A stretch of DNA of 64,000 bases, from NCBI GenBank assembly GCA_964019425.1, contig OZ025788.1:248001-312000 (forward strand), written 5' to 3'. A program made the translations under genes and the position numbers. The notes under the pieces were generated by a model. That model was given only the letters and a program-made list of their open reading frames with translations, had not been told where the DNA came from and did no database searches. Shown here one piece after another: positions 1 through 10,790 of the stretch (positions are counted from its first letter, which is position 1; every line of letters begins with the position of its first letter). The stretch comes from Flectonema sp. DT1601. Its lineage: Eukaryota; Euglenozoa; Diplonemea; Diplonemida; Diplonemidae.

Positions 1-322
1 GATCATTTTAACTAGCTAATTCCCAGACAGCATCCTATTAGAGAATTAAAGTAAAATTATATTATTTGAGTACCAAATGGTCGGGGGAACGACATGCCAA
101 TTCCTTTCATGTGAAAAAAACCAGAAGTACCTGCGGTTCAAGGAATTAATGAAAGATTCCAACAGACTAATTTTAATTCTTATTTTTGAAAAAAATTGGT
201 CAAAACATAACTACAAAAAAAGTGTACAACAATCTAAAATAATACATCCCATCACCATACGTAACTAGCCTGGGTTTACGTGAGCTGCTTGTCAATGAGT
301 AGAAAGTAACAATATACTTATA
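1..322. other. AT-rich non-coding stretch downstream of the BILBO1-like gene
   Basis: No convincing coding sequence or RNA gene is seen. It lies just beyond the stop codon of the minus-strand gene and probably holds its 3' untranslated region. Confidence 0.4.
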
Positions 323-1477
323 CTAATAACCCGAATATGCAGATGCTGTATAATGCGACTGCCTAGCTGCCCTTCTCGGGGAGCCAAAAGCAGACGCTGC
401 TCGATCATAGTGTTGTGTTTGCTCAAAAAAAAGACTTTTTGAACTACGCAGAGCATCTTCGTTCTGCTGAACACAGATTTCGCGCTCCATTAACGATTTT
501 TCTTCAGCCTCCATTGAAACATGACGGTGGGCAACCGACTGATTTAGGTCCATATTTGTACTAATTCGACTCATCAGTTCATCATTATCACATTGGAGTC
601 CTCTCAATCGTTCTTGTATTTCAGAGGCTTTCCTATTCAAGTCTGCTTCTAATCCCTGATTTTGTCCCAATCGTTGCTGACACGTCTTAATTTCTGCTTC
701 GCGAGAAGTGACGTCGTATCTGTCAGCAGCGTGGTGAAAACATATATTAGTAACGTTTGGAAACACTTGTGAAAATGCCTTTAACTCATCTCTCGTAATG
801 ACACCATCTTGATTACAGTCTGCGTAACTAAATAGCGCTTCCAACACCGTATCAGGGAAATTTATCATATCTTGCACCCAGGTTTTAAATTCCTGATGAG
901 TAATGTATCCCTTTTCGCCAATATCCATCGTATCAAAGATGTAACACAACTTTTCCTCTTGAGTCGCACCGTCTCTACCAGTTTTATAAATAACATGTTT
1001 TGGTGTTGTTGGTTCTACAAAATTGACTGCTCCTCGGACATAAGGGTTGCGGTTTTCAACAGCTGGTGATCCGGAACGAGGCTTAAGAGGTTCCTGCACC
1101 GGGCGGACCCTAGGCTGCACATTGGTAGTGTTTGATGCATTGCTTTGTTGTAGTTTCCTAGGTTTTGCAAGAGGGAGGTCCATCTGCACATCTACATGCC
1201 AACTAGTTTCGGGTCGAAATGCGTACAATTGGACTCCCGCGAACAACTGGTTACAGTCTACAAAATCAACCCATTCGCCGACCCTATCGTCGAAGAATTG
1301 CACGCTGTATATTGAAAACGCAGGTGACAGTCCGTGGCCCACTAACGTTGCGGCCTCCTCATCCATCAACCTGCAGATCATATCGTGAACACCTTTTACT
1401 CCTTTCGTTATATCTAACTCGACTTCAAGGTTAACCTTCTTGGAACAGATATCGCCACATATTTTAGCAATGATCAT
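323..1477 (-). CDS. BILBO1-like flagellar pocket collar protein (EF-hand, coiled coil)
   Basis: About 384 residues. The N-terminal ~100 residues resemble the BILBO1 N-terminal domain: an 'ICGDICSKKVNLEV' start like the 'AADI' start of the trypanosome protein, then 'GEWVDFVDCNQL', 'QLYAFRPETSWH' and a proline-rich linker. Two EF-hands follow. Loop 1 near residue 181 (DIGEKGYITHQE) keeps D1, G6, I8 and E12 but has Gly and Lys at positions 3 and 5, so it may bind calcium poorly. Loop 2 near residue 218 (DCNQDGVITRDE) is canonical. Their spacing matches trypanosome BILBO1. Residues ~255-345 are charged and heptad-like (coiled coil). The protein is shorter than the 587-residue trypanosome protein, mostly in the coiled coil. 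In trypanosomes BILBO1 builds the collar round the flagellar pocket neck. An in-frame ATG at 1534 would add 19 residues; 1477 was chosen because it matches the family N-terminus. It is the only convincing host gene on the minus strand. A BILBO1-domain paralogue is the main alternative. Confidence 0.72.
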   Translation of the reverse strand: MIIAKICGDICSKKVNLEVELDITKGVKGVHDMICRLMDEEAATLVGHGLSPAFSIYSVQFFDDRVGEWVDFVDCNQLFAGVQLYAFRPETSWHVDVQMDLPLAKPRKLQQSNASNTTNVQPRVRPVQEPLKPRSGSPAVENRNPYVRGAVNFVEPTTPKHVIYKTGRDGATQEEKLCYIFDTMDIGEKGYITHQEFKTWVQDMINFPDTVLEALFSYADCNQDGVITRDELKAFSQVFPNVTNICFHHAADRYDVTSREAEIKTCQQRLGQNQGLEADLNRKASEIQERLRGLQCDNDELMSRISTNMDLNQSVAHRHVSMEAEEKSLMEREICVQQNEDALRSSKSLFFEQTQHYDRAASAFGSPRRAARQSHYTASAYSGY

Positions 1478-1534
1478 TGCAGTAGATCTTCCTATGAACA
1501 AGTACTTAACAAAATTAAAACGCACATCAATCAA

Positions 1535-2029
1535 AAATTATTTTTTGCGACTAAACTCTGGGACAATGGGGAAAAAAAAAAAAAAAAAACTCAAAAAAAG
1601 AAATTAGTAAGAAATCGATCGAAGCGGTATTTTAATGTGCAGCATCATTCGGTCCATTTCCGTCCGAAATCGAGAGCTAAATCTTTCACAAGGTTATGAT
1701 TGGACCATCCCTGTAGTGATTTCGATGACTGGTGGGACTGTCGATGTTGGATGTTGGAATTGCAAATAAATCTACCATCCCATCCCTATCCTCCTCGGCA
1801 TGAAGTTGTTTTCCGAGTTGAAAAAAGATCTGTATTGGGCTTCTCCTCCTCATTCATCAAGGCATTGGATAATTTTTGGAATTCAACAGCCTCAGGGGTC
1901 AGTTTTTTGAGTCTCACTTTCCTTATTATCAGCCTCAGCCAGCCTCCCAGCCTCAGCCTGAATTTTACCCTTGAGCCTCTATCTGTTTCAGAAGTTTGAT
2001 AAAGTTTCTATTTTACGGAGATTAACCTC
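1535..2029. other. Strand-switch spacer with one arm of a long inverted repeat
   Basis: It starts with A-rich tracts. Positions 1612-1672 are an inverted copy of 5505-5567. A short tandem CAGCCTC-type repeat lies near 1930-1960. No gene is recognised. Confidence 0.5.
1612..1672 (+). repeat. Left arm of ~60 bp inverted repeat (partner 5505-5567)
   Basis: The arm runs through ATTTTAATG and CATTTCCGTCCGAAATC, and the reverse complement of 5505-5567 carries the same words with scattered mismatches. The pair brackets the fossil and transposon cluster and could be the ends of an old element. Confidence 0.6.
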
Positions 2030-2690
2030 GAGCAGGGTGTCCAACCCTTTTCTGTATCTCAAGCGATTCATCCCCGATCCTACTCGATTGTGAATAGTTA
2101 CCTCGTGATCGTTCATTTTATAAAGCATGTAGCAACTCACGTTGTCACGGATCAGCTTCGCATCTCAACCATCATCAGATAGTTGAGGTGTCGTCCACGA
2201 GAGAAGAGTTCAATGAATTTGTTCTGATCACGTTCAAGTATGATGTCGTCCAACACTATCAGATTCTGCAACTCGGAACCAGAGTGTCGATGTCGATGGA
2301 GTCAGACAATCCTTAACAATATTTTGATGATGAAGTGTTAATACTTGGGTTGGTACAGAGAGGTTGAGGGTGTCATAATAGAGTAGGTTCTTGTCGAGTA
2401 ACAGATTCATTATTATATTCACCTTCCCACATCTCGAAGGTCCGACAACCAACATTTTGAACGGTTATTATGGTGATATGAGTGAGTTATTACTGATGTG
2501 TTGTAGTCTGATCATAGTTTTTAACATTCAGCTCTAATTAGATCCATATGCTAATGTACTGATCTTATCGTCGCAGATGTATCGTTTGTCATCGTACCTT
2601 GTGGGCAGAGTTTTTCCATAAACCGAGTTGTTCAGCAGTTTGCAGAGGTTCTTGTCGAAGTCGTAGCCTTTTGGCGGAAGTCGCTGCTTT
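2030..2690 (-). mobile_element. Fossil of a Polinton-type / virus-like element (polymerase B and packaging ATPase fragments)
   Basis: Two minus-strand fragments are recognisable. Near 2575-2690 the translation carries 'LLNNSVYGKT', matching the KxxxNSxYG motif region of protein-primed family B DNA polymerases. Near 2170-2455 a P-loop segment 'MLVVGPSRCGK' and a later 'FSRGRH' match the A32/FtsK-like packaging ATPases of Polintons, virophages and related viruses. The element is broken, clearly truncated, and looks old. The 60 bp inverted repeat at 1612-1672 and 5505-5567 may be its former ends, with later elements inserted between. No capsid gene is seen. Confidence 0.6.
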
Positions 2691-2694
2691 TTAT

Positions 2695-2985
2695 TCAAAC
2701 TGATTGTTTTTTCTTTAAAAAAATTAAAAAAAGAATATATATAAAAAAAGAATAAACAATGTTATCATTGTTTTTTTTTTATCGATCGACTTTGTCGACT
2801 AATTTCTATTTTCCGTCCTGATCGAGACGCTTAACTGATTGTTTCCTTTTAAAAAAAAAAAAATTATAAAAAATTTAAAAAAATTAAAAAAAAAGAGCAT
2901 CTCCCTGCTATCCCCCATATCCCCACAAAAATATTATACCTTTTCATTTTCTCTTTCCTTTTCTGGTCTTTTTTTTTCTTTTTTT
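2695..2985 (+). repeat. Hairpin satellite unit plus downstream C-rich segment (copy of 6050-6470)
   Basis: It contains the core 'AACAATGTTATCATTG' and the 'GAGCATCTCCCTGCTATCC' segment, both found again at 6105-6470. Low-complexity A and T tracts separate the parts. Confidence 0.7.
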
Positions 2986-3084
2986 TTTTTTTATTTCTTT
3001 TTCATATAACGTTTATTTAATTTTTTATTTTTTTTTTTTTTTTTTCCATGTTTGATTATTTCCTCTACATATTATATTATATTA

Positions 3085-4845
3085 CCGTAATTATAAATAT
3101 CATGGTGTATAAAAAGTCTCCAAATCAGCAAAAAATGGCCAAATCCACCATCTTTATTATATCCAAAGTTTTTTTAGTACAATCATTCACAGAAAACACT
3201 TAGCAAAATTCGGATTCCAGAAGAAAAAAAAACTTTTTTTTTTGACCTTTTTCTTTTGACTTTGGTACTAAATTATCGACATTTTGAACTGGTTAAAGTT
3301 CTACAGGCTGGTCTTGTGTACCAACCTGGTGGGGGATTGATAACTAATGTTGAAGTTGCTTCCAGATACATATCAGGACAACATATCCACAAATAACGTT
3401 GTTGGTAGCTGGTTGCACACCAGTCTTAATGAATGATGTCAAAATTCCTAAAAGCAGCAAGTAGTAGTCTAGACGAGGCCAACTACAACTAAGGAGTTCT
3501 TCTCCAATCGTTGTAATACACCGAGGTATGAGGTGCGGTATTAAGAAACATGAGCTCATGTTCACAACTACAGACTTCAGGAGCTCGGGTGGATTTGCAG
3601 GATTGACAATACCTGCTTTTATAAAACCAGCCGTGATAGTATTTTTCGTAATACTATCAAGGGCTGTCACTATCCACCCAATTTGCGACTTCGTTTTTGT
3701 GAGCTCCTTCATCCATTTTGACATGGGTTCGGATTCAGGAGCTCCTTTTGGACCCTTCCCTTTCGCAGCGCGCTTTAAAGTTTCCATCAGCTTTTTGCTT
3801 TGATTTTTTCAACTTTTCCTCCCGCTTGCGCATCTGCTCTGTCATCCACTCACCAAGAAAGCATGATGCTTCTTTGAAGTTGGCCATGACAGTTAGATCC
3901 AGCGGCCGGAGATGAGAAGTCCATCCGCCTTGCACCAGTATAACCGTGATATTGGCTTCTTCAAATTGACGAAGGACTTCTTCAGTTATCTGCCCTAAAC
4001 TGGGCATATACTGCGAGGCCAGGGTGATCCGATTGGAGTGTTTTTTAGTTAGTTTAGATCCGATTGGAGCGTTTCTTAATAAAGTATGGGATTATTGCTC
4101 CAGAAACCTTGACCGAGCTGATAGGAGTTCTGCTTCAGGCGCTACTTTCGCAGTGGTTCCAAGACGGTATCCAACCCTTCCGTTCCAGGAACTTGTAGGT
4201 CCATGTTGCTTGTAGGGAACCGGAATCCACGCGTTCCGGCGTATCACCTGTGCTTGAAACCAGAGAAGAGAAGCAAACACAGAGCCACCATAGACACGGA
4301 TATTCTCAATTAAATCGAGCACCCGCTTCCTCATCAGTGGTTAAGATGGTTGGTCTCCCAGATTTCACCTGCCCTTCTAGTGGTTCTCCCTTTGTCTTCC
4401 TCTTTTGTTCCTCAACAAAGAGCTTCATTGCCCTGCCTGCACTGTTGATCTTTTCTTATGGTCCGTGTTGAAGTATGCAATCGCCCTTGACACATTGGTG
4501 GCAGAGTTCACCATCTTACCAATGTTAAGCAACTCCCCCCTTGACCACTTCTCATAGCAGCGAGACGTTTGTGCTCTTTTACCCGCTCCTCTTTCTTTAT
4601 CAAACCCAGCTCCACCTTGCTTACCGACGTCTTCAGGGGTTCAAAAGGATCCCGTTTTTTCAAAAAATTCCGCATAGTGTGAAAAATTTCATCCCCAAAA
4701 ACTACCATTTTACAGTCAAAATGTGTACTTTCATACTTTTTTATAAAAATCCACCAAGTTTTTTTTCCGAGAATCCACCATCTTTTTTATATCCAAAGTT
4801 GTTATACTCCAAATTTTTTATACACCGTGATATTTATAATTACAG
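3085..4845 (-). mobile_element. pogo/Tigger-like DNA transposon with terminal inverted repeats, TA flanked
   Basis: The 31 bp ends at 3085-3115 and 4815-4845 are inverted copies agreeing at 29 of 31 positions, sharing GTAATTATAAATATCA and GGTGTATAAAAA. A TA dinucleotide lies directly outside each end, the target duplication of the Tc1/mariner-pogo superfamily. Inside is a decayed minus-strand transposase. The 1.76 kb length is typical of the group. Confidence 0.8.
3344..4520 (-). pseudogene. Degenerate pogo-like (DDE_1) transposase
   Basis: Pieces in family order on the minus strand: an N-terminal helix-turn-helix segment ('NVSRAIAYFN', ~4500-4450); 'SGRPTILTTDEEA' and 'RVLDLIENIRVYGG' of a CENP-B/Tc5-type HTH (~4370-4260); then 'GGWTSHLRPLDLTVMANFKEA' (~3930-3870), the family motif after the second catalytic Asp; then 'WIVTALDSITKNTITAGFIK' (~3680-3620), the usual C-terminal segment. 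The pieces lie in different frames, and the central part of the DDE catalytic core is missing between ~4230 and 4007, where a short direct repeat (CTCCAATCGGATC) suggests a deletion or duplication. It cannot encode active transposase. Confidence 0.75.
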
Positions 4846-4856
4846 TATATTATATT

Positions 4857-5634
4857 ATATATCAGTCATTCCTTTTTTTTGCGAACAAAAAAACACCATT
4901 TTCTCACCGCCTGAGCAAAGTTACACGATATGTTACTTTTGCTCGATTTTTTATTTTTTGGAATCGGGGAGGGTGCGATCTGTAAAATTAGGCATAGGGA
5001 TATACTTTTAAACATGGTAAGTGCTGCTAAAAAGAGATAAACGTCTCTTTGCAAAATTTCCTTGGTACTACTCAATGATAAATAGTAATCCCAGACCTGG
5101 AATGGAAAGATCGAGAAAATCTGAGTAAAAAACACCCCTAATTTTTTTTTTTACTATTTTTTTTCCCTTCTCCCGCACTCAAGAGATATGCACCTTTTTA
5201 CTAACAAATCAACCCTGGTAGCAATTATGTAAGGAAAATGTTGCATCTGTGGTGGTGATAATGATCATTAAGTATCAAAGTAGGTCCAAAAAGACAGGTA
5301 GTAACAATCTGCCTCACCGGCACATGCTTAGTACTCTTTAATATATTTTTGCTCGATTATTTTTTCTCTGGATCCCGCTGGGCCACAGTGTAAAATTAGA
5401 CCCTTCGATTAATTTTTAGTTTTGGTACTTGTCCACGGCTGAGCTGATTTAGTAAACCACAAAATCTCTTTTCTCAATTCGGGTGACAAGTATGTGATGC
5501 GATTTCGGACGGAAATGAACCCAACGATGCAGCGCATTAAAATGCCGCTTTGATCGAAAATTTTACAATTTTTTTTTGAAAATCTTTTTCAATGTCCAAA
5601 ATTTGTTCGCAAAAAAAAGGAATGACTGATATAT
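4857..5634. mobile_element. Fold-back / MITE-like element with perfect 33 bp inverted repeats
   Basis: Positions 4857-4889 and 5602-5634 are exact inverted copies of 33 bp, including the word CAGTCATTCC and the following T8 run. The 712 bp between them carry no recognisable gene. The left arm begins 11 bp beyond the pogo-like element. The second arm of the 60 bp inverted repeat (5505-5567) lies inside, so insertions are nested. No target duplication was identified. Confidence 0.6.
5505..5567 (-). repeat. Right arm of ~60 bp inverted repeat (partner 1612-1672)
   Basis: Reverse complement of the left arm with a few mismatches; see the entry for the partner. Confidence 0.6.
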
Positions 5635-5642
5635 TTTTTTTT

Positions 5643-6512
5643 TTTCTGCCTCTCTCTTAATTCTGTTTGTTTCTTTGAAACGAAAATTCATTTGAATATT
5701 ATTCCTTGGTCAGCAACCATCATTGTCGCCCTTTGGGCCTGTTAAAAAAAAATAAAAATAAAAAGAAAGTTTACATCGGGAATAGGGCAGGAGCCAAAAG
5801 CTCCCAAGCCAAAATTAATAAAAAAGAATATAAAAAAAATAAAAAAAAAAAGAATAAACAATGTTATCATTGTTTTTTTTTATCGTTCGACTTTGTTGAC
5901 TAATTTCTATTTTTTTTTCTTTTTAAAAAATAAATAAATAAAAAGAATTAAAATAAAAAAAAAAAAAAAGAATAAACAATGTTATCATTGTTTTTTTTAT
6001 CGATCGACTATGTCGATTACTTTCTATTTTCCGTCCTGGTCAGGACGCTAAACTGATTGTTTTTTCTTTAAAAATAAATAAAAAGAATAAAAAAAAAAAA
6101 AAAGGAATAAACAATGTTATCATTGTTTTTTTTTTATCGATCGACTATGTCGATTACTTACTATTTTCCGTCCTGGTCAAGACGCTAAACTGATTGTTTT
6201 TTCTTTAAAATAATTAAAAAGATTTAAAAAAAAAAAAAAAAAAAAAAAATGAATAAACAATGTTATCATTGTTTTTTTTTCTATCGATCAACTATGTCGA
6301 TTAATTTCTATTTTCCGTCCTGATCGAGACGCTAAACTGATTGTTTCCTTTTTTTAAATAATAAATAAGAAAAAAAAAAAAAAAAAAAAAAAAAGAGCAT
6401 CTCCCTGCTATCCCTCATATCCCCACAATAATATTATACCTTTTCATTTTCTCTTTCCTTTTCTGGTCTTTTTTTTTTCTTTTTTTTCCTTTTTCATACA
6501 ACGTTTTTTATT

Positions 6513-6543
<31 letters not shown>

Positions 6544-6577
6544 CATGTTTGATTATTTCCTCTTCATTTTTTTTTTC

Positions 6578-6610
<33 letters not shown>

Positions 6611-6902
6611 TCCTCTGCCTCTCTCTTAATTCTGTTCGTTTCTTTGAAACGAAAATTCATTTGAATATTATTCCTTGGTCAGCAACCATCATTGTCGCCC
6701 TTTGGGCCTGTTAAAAAAAAATAAAAATAAAAAGAAAGTTTACATCGGGAATAGGGCAGGAGCCAAAAGCTCCCAGTCCGTTACTTCCCACTTTATCGAA
6801 ATTCCCTTGGTCAGCATCAGTCATTGTCGCCCTTTGGGCCGGTTAAAAAAAAAAAAAAAAGAAAGTTTACATCGGGAATAGGGCAGGAGCCAAAAGCTCC
6901 CA
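5643..6902 (+). repeat. ~970 bp tandem duplication with a third partial copy
   Basis: The segment at 5643-5810 recurs at 6612-6775, a shift of 969 bp, with near identity. A third, shorter copy runs from about 6807 to 6902. Each holds 'CATTGTCGCCCTTTGGGCC' followed by an A-rich tract and 'GGGCAGGAGCCAAAAGCTCC'. Short open frames in it are not credible genes. Confidence 0.85.
5845..6400 (+). repeat. Hairpin-rich satellite, four units of ~118-146 bp
   Basis: Unit cores start near 5852, 5970, 6105 and 6251. Each contains AAACAATG-TTAT-CATTGTTT (8 bp stem, 4 nt loop), and most also contain TCGAC-TAT-GTCGA and GTCCTG-GT-CAGGAC, so a unit is a row of small hairpins separated by A and T runs. Another unit sits at 2750 and an inverted one at 29498-29585. 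Confidence 0.8.
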
Positions 6903-6928
6903 GTCCGTTACTTCCACCTTTTCGAAAC

Positions 6929-7091
6929 CAAGTTTCAAAAAACAGCCAGCTCTACACAAAGTTTCAAAAAACAGCCAGCTCCACACAAAAAGTTTCAAAA
7001 AATAGCCAGCTCAACAAAGTTTAAAAAAAAGCCAGCTCAACAAAGTTTCAAAAAACAGGCAGCTCCACACAAAGTTTCAAAAAACAGCCAG
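6929..7091 (+). repeat. Minisatellite, first short block
   Basis: Five to six units of the 27-31 bp minisatellite (core AAAGTTTCAAAAAACAGCC) precede the first island. Confidence 0.9.
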
Positions 7092-7922
7092 AGTTGAATT
7101 TCCAGGTGAGATTTGGACTGTTAGCTTTTGGCTAAGGCCCTCCCTGAAGAGCAAGAACAAAAAAACTACTCACACCTGAAGAAAACATACACAAAGAACA
7201 CACTGTAAGCTGTGTGTGTATTTTGTGTTTGTCACAACAGGAGAGAAAAGAAAGAATGTCAAGGTTGGTCACCTTGCCTATCAACGCACAACATTGGTGG
7301 TCTCTACTAGACCCTGAGTGATCCCACTGGATCTCTCATCGTTCATAGTACCCTGTGTGAAGTTATAAAATCAAAGGTAAACTATGAACTACAAATGACT
7401 TAGCCTGTTATTATAATGCCACAGGCAGGCCCTGCATTCAGCAACTATCCAGCAGTGCTTGGATGTCCTGATCTTCTTCTAAAAAAAAGAAAGAAAAACA
7501 AAACTGTAGCTGGGATCACTCAGGATCAACAGACTACCAATGCTACCTGTTGTACTTGCTCACTATGGGGGGTGATGCCAAACACCCAGAAGTACTCAAC
7601 TACTTTCCTTCTTGCTGCCCAGGAGTTTCTGACCAGAACTAATAGAAAATAAAAAGCAGATGGGAAACAATAAAAAGTAAAATGGATATAACTGAAGTTA
7701 TACAAGACAAATGAAGTAACAGACCAGAACAGAAAGAGGATTGTAATAGAAGATTACAAATAAAAAAATGCAAGTATCAACACATAATCAAGATACACCA
7801 GCAGCTAACAAACAACATAAAATTGAAGATCAGTTGCCAGAGTATTTCAACCATGGTAGAATACTCGCCCCTCTGGCAGGGATTATCCCAGACTTGTCCT
7901 TTAATCTAGTTGGACACCATGA
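7092..7922. other. Island 1 in the minisatellite, with a dispersed-repeat copy
   Basis: 831 bp unrelated to the satellite. Positions 7099-7331 are an inverted copy of 29597-30048 lacking about 217 bp from the middle. The rest (to 7922) has open stretches but no recognised protein. Confidence 0.7.
7099..7331 (+). repeat. Dispersed hairpin repeat, copy a
   Basis: It shares 'GGTGAGATTTGGACTGTTAG' and 'CACCTGAAGAAAACATACAC' with the reverse complement of 29945-30048, and the stretch through 'GGAGAGAAAAGAAAGAATG' with 29597-29727. The hairpin CAAGGT-TGGTC-ACCTTG lies at 7260-7276. Confidence 0.8.
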
Positions 7923-10790
7923 TCAACAAAGTTTAAAAAAAATGCCAGCTCCACACACAAAGTTTCAAAAAACAGCCAGCTCTACACGCAAAGTTTCAAA
8001 AAACAGCCAGCTCTACACGCAAAGTTTCAAAAAACAGCCAGCTCAACAAAGTTTTAAAAAACAGCCAGCTCAACAAAGTTTAAAAAAGCAGCCAGCTCCA
8101 CACACAAAGTTTCAAAAAACAGCCAGCTCAACAAAGTTTAAAAAAAATGCCAGTTCCACGAAAAGTTTCAAAAAACAGCCAGCTCTACACGCAAAGTTTT
8201 AAAAACAGCCAGCACCACACGCAAAGTTTTAAAAATAGCCAGCTCCACACGCAAAGTTTCGAAAAACAGACAGCTCCACACGCAAAGTTTAAAAAAACAG
8301 CCAGCTCAACAAAGTTTAAAAAAGCAGCCAGCTCCACACACAAAGTTTAAAAAAACAGCCAGCTCCACACAAAGTTTAAAAAAACAGCCAGCTCAACAAA
8401 GTTTAAAAAAAATGCCAGCTCCACGAAAAGTTTCAAAAAACAGCCAGCTCTACACACAAAGTTTCAAAAAACAGCCAGCACCACACGCAAAGTTTCAAAA
8501 AACAGCCAGCTCAACAAAGTTTAAAAAAGCAGCCAGCTCCACACACAAAGTTTCAAAAAACAGCCAGCTCTACACGCAAAGTTTAAAAAAACAGCCAGCT
8601 CAACAAAGTTTCAAAAAACAGCCAGCTCAACAAAGTTTCAAAAAACAGCCAGCTCCACACACAAAGTTTCAAAAAACAGCCAGCTCCACACAAAGTTTAA
8701 AAAAACAGCCAGCTCAACAAAGTTTAAAAAAAATGCCAGCTCCACGAAAAGTTTCAAAAAACAGCCAGCTCTACACACAAAGTTTTAAAAAACAGCCAGC
8801 ACCACACACAAAGTTTCGAAAAACAGCCAGCTCCACAAAGTTTAAAAAAACAGCCAGCTCAACAAAGTTTAAAAAAGCAGCCAGCTCCACACACAAAGTT
8901 TCAAAAAACAGCCAGCTCTACACGCAAAGTTTTAAAAAACAGCCAGCACCACACACAAAGTTTCGAAAAACAGCCAGCTCCACAAAGTTTAAAAAAACAG
9001 CCAGCTCAACAAAGTTTAAAAAAAATGCCAGCTCCACGAAAAGTTTTAAAAAACAGCCAGCTCCACACACAAAGTTTCAAAAAACAGCCAGCTCTACACG
9101 CAAAGTTTCAAAAAACAGCCAGCTCAACAAAGTTTTAAAAAACAGCCAGCTCAACAAAGTTTAAAAAAGCAGCCAGCTCCACACACAAAGTTTCAAAAAA
9201 CAGCCAGCTCAACAAAGTTTAAAAAAAATGCCAGTTCCACGAAAAGTTTCAAAAAACAGCCAGCTCTACACGCAAAGTTTTAAAAACAGCCAGCACCACA
9301 CGCAAAGTTTTAAAAATAGCCAGCTCCACACGCAAAGTTTCGAAAAACAGACAGCTCCACACGCAAAGTTTAAAAAAACAGCCAGCTCAACAAAGTTTAA
9401 AAAAGCAGCCAGCTCCACACACAAAGTTTCAAAAAACAGCCAGCTCAACAAAGTTTAAAAAAAATGCCAGCTCCACGAAAAGTTTCAAAAAACAGCCAGC
9501 TCTACACACAAAGTTTCAAAAAACAGCCAGCTCCACACACAAAGTTTAAAAAAACAGCCAGCTCAACAAAGTTTAAAAAAAATGCCAGCTCAACAAAGTT
9601 TAAAAAAACAGCCAGCACCACACGCAAAGTTTCAAAAAACAGCCAGCTCAACAAAGTTTAAAAAAGCAGCCAGCTCCACACACAAAGTTTCAAAAAACAG
9701 CCAGCTCAACAAAGTTTAAAAAAAATGCCAGCTCCACGAAAAGTTTCAAAAAACAGCCAGCTCTACACACAAAGTTTCAAAAAACAGCCAGCTCCACACA
9801 CAAAGTTTCAAAAAACAGCCAGCTCCACAAAGTTTAAAAAAAATGCCAGCTCAACAAAGTTTAAAAAAACAGCCAGCTCAACAAAGTTTAAAAAAAATGC
9901 CAGCTCCACAAAGTTTAAAAAAAATGCCAGCTCCACGAAAAGTTTCAAAAAACAGCCAGCTCCACACAAAGTTTAAAAAAACAGCCAGCTCAACAAAGTT
10001 TAAAAAAAATGCCAGCTCCACAAAGTTTAAAAAAAATGCCAGCTCCACGAAAAGTTTCAAAAAACAGCCAGCTCTACACACAAAGTTTTAAAAAACAGCC
10101 AGCACCACACACAAAGTTTCGAAAAACAGCCAGCTCCACAAAGTTTAAAAAAACAGCCAGCTCAACAAAGTTTAAAAAAGCAGCCAGCTCCACACACAAA
10201 GTTTCAAAAAACAGCCAGCTCTACACGCAAAGCTTTAAAAAACAGCCAGCACCACACACAAAGTTTCGAAAAACAGCCAGCTCCACAAAGTTTAAAAAAA
10301 CAGCCAGCTCAACAAAGTTTAAAAAAAATGCCAGCTCCACAAAGTTTAAAAAAAATGCCAGCTCCACGAAAAGTTTCAAAAAACAGCCAGCTCTACACAC
10401 AAAGTTTCAAAAAACAGCCAGCTCCACACACAAAGTTTCAAAAAACAGCCAGCACCACACGCAAAGTTTCAAAAAACAGCCAGCTCAACAAAGTTTAAAA
10501 AAGCAGCCAGCTCCACACACAAAGTTTAAAAAAACAGCCAGCTCCACGCAAAGTTTTAAAAAACAGCCAGCACCACACACAAAGTTTCGAAAAACAGCCA
10601 GCTCCACAAAGTTTCAAAAACAGCCAGCTCAACAAAGTTTAAAAAAAATGCCAGCTCCACGAAAAGTTTCAAAAAACAGCCAGCTCCACACACAAAGTTT
10701 CAAAAAACAGCCAGCACCACACGCAAAGTTTCAAAAAACAGCCAGCTCAACAAAGTTTAAAAAAGCAGCCAGCTCAACAAAGTTTAAAAA
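7923..10790 (+). repeat. Minisatellite block, 27-31 bp units
   Basis: Units share AAAGTTT(C/A)AAAAAACAGCCAGCTC and differ in the tail: CACACAC, TACACGC, AAC or CACG give 31, 31, 27 or 28 bp. Because lengths are not multiples of three, each plus-strand frame cycles through Lys/Ser/Gln-rich words. These open frames are repeat artefacts, not genes. Confidence 0.95.
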
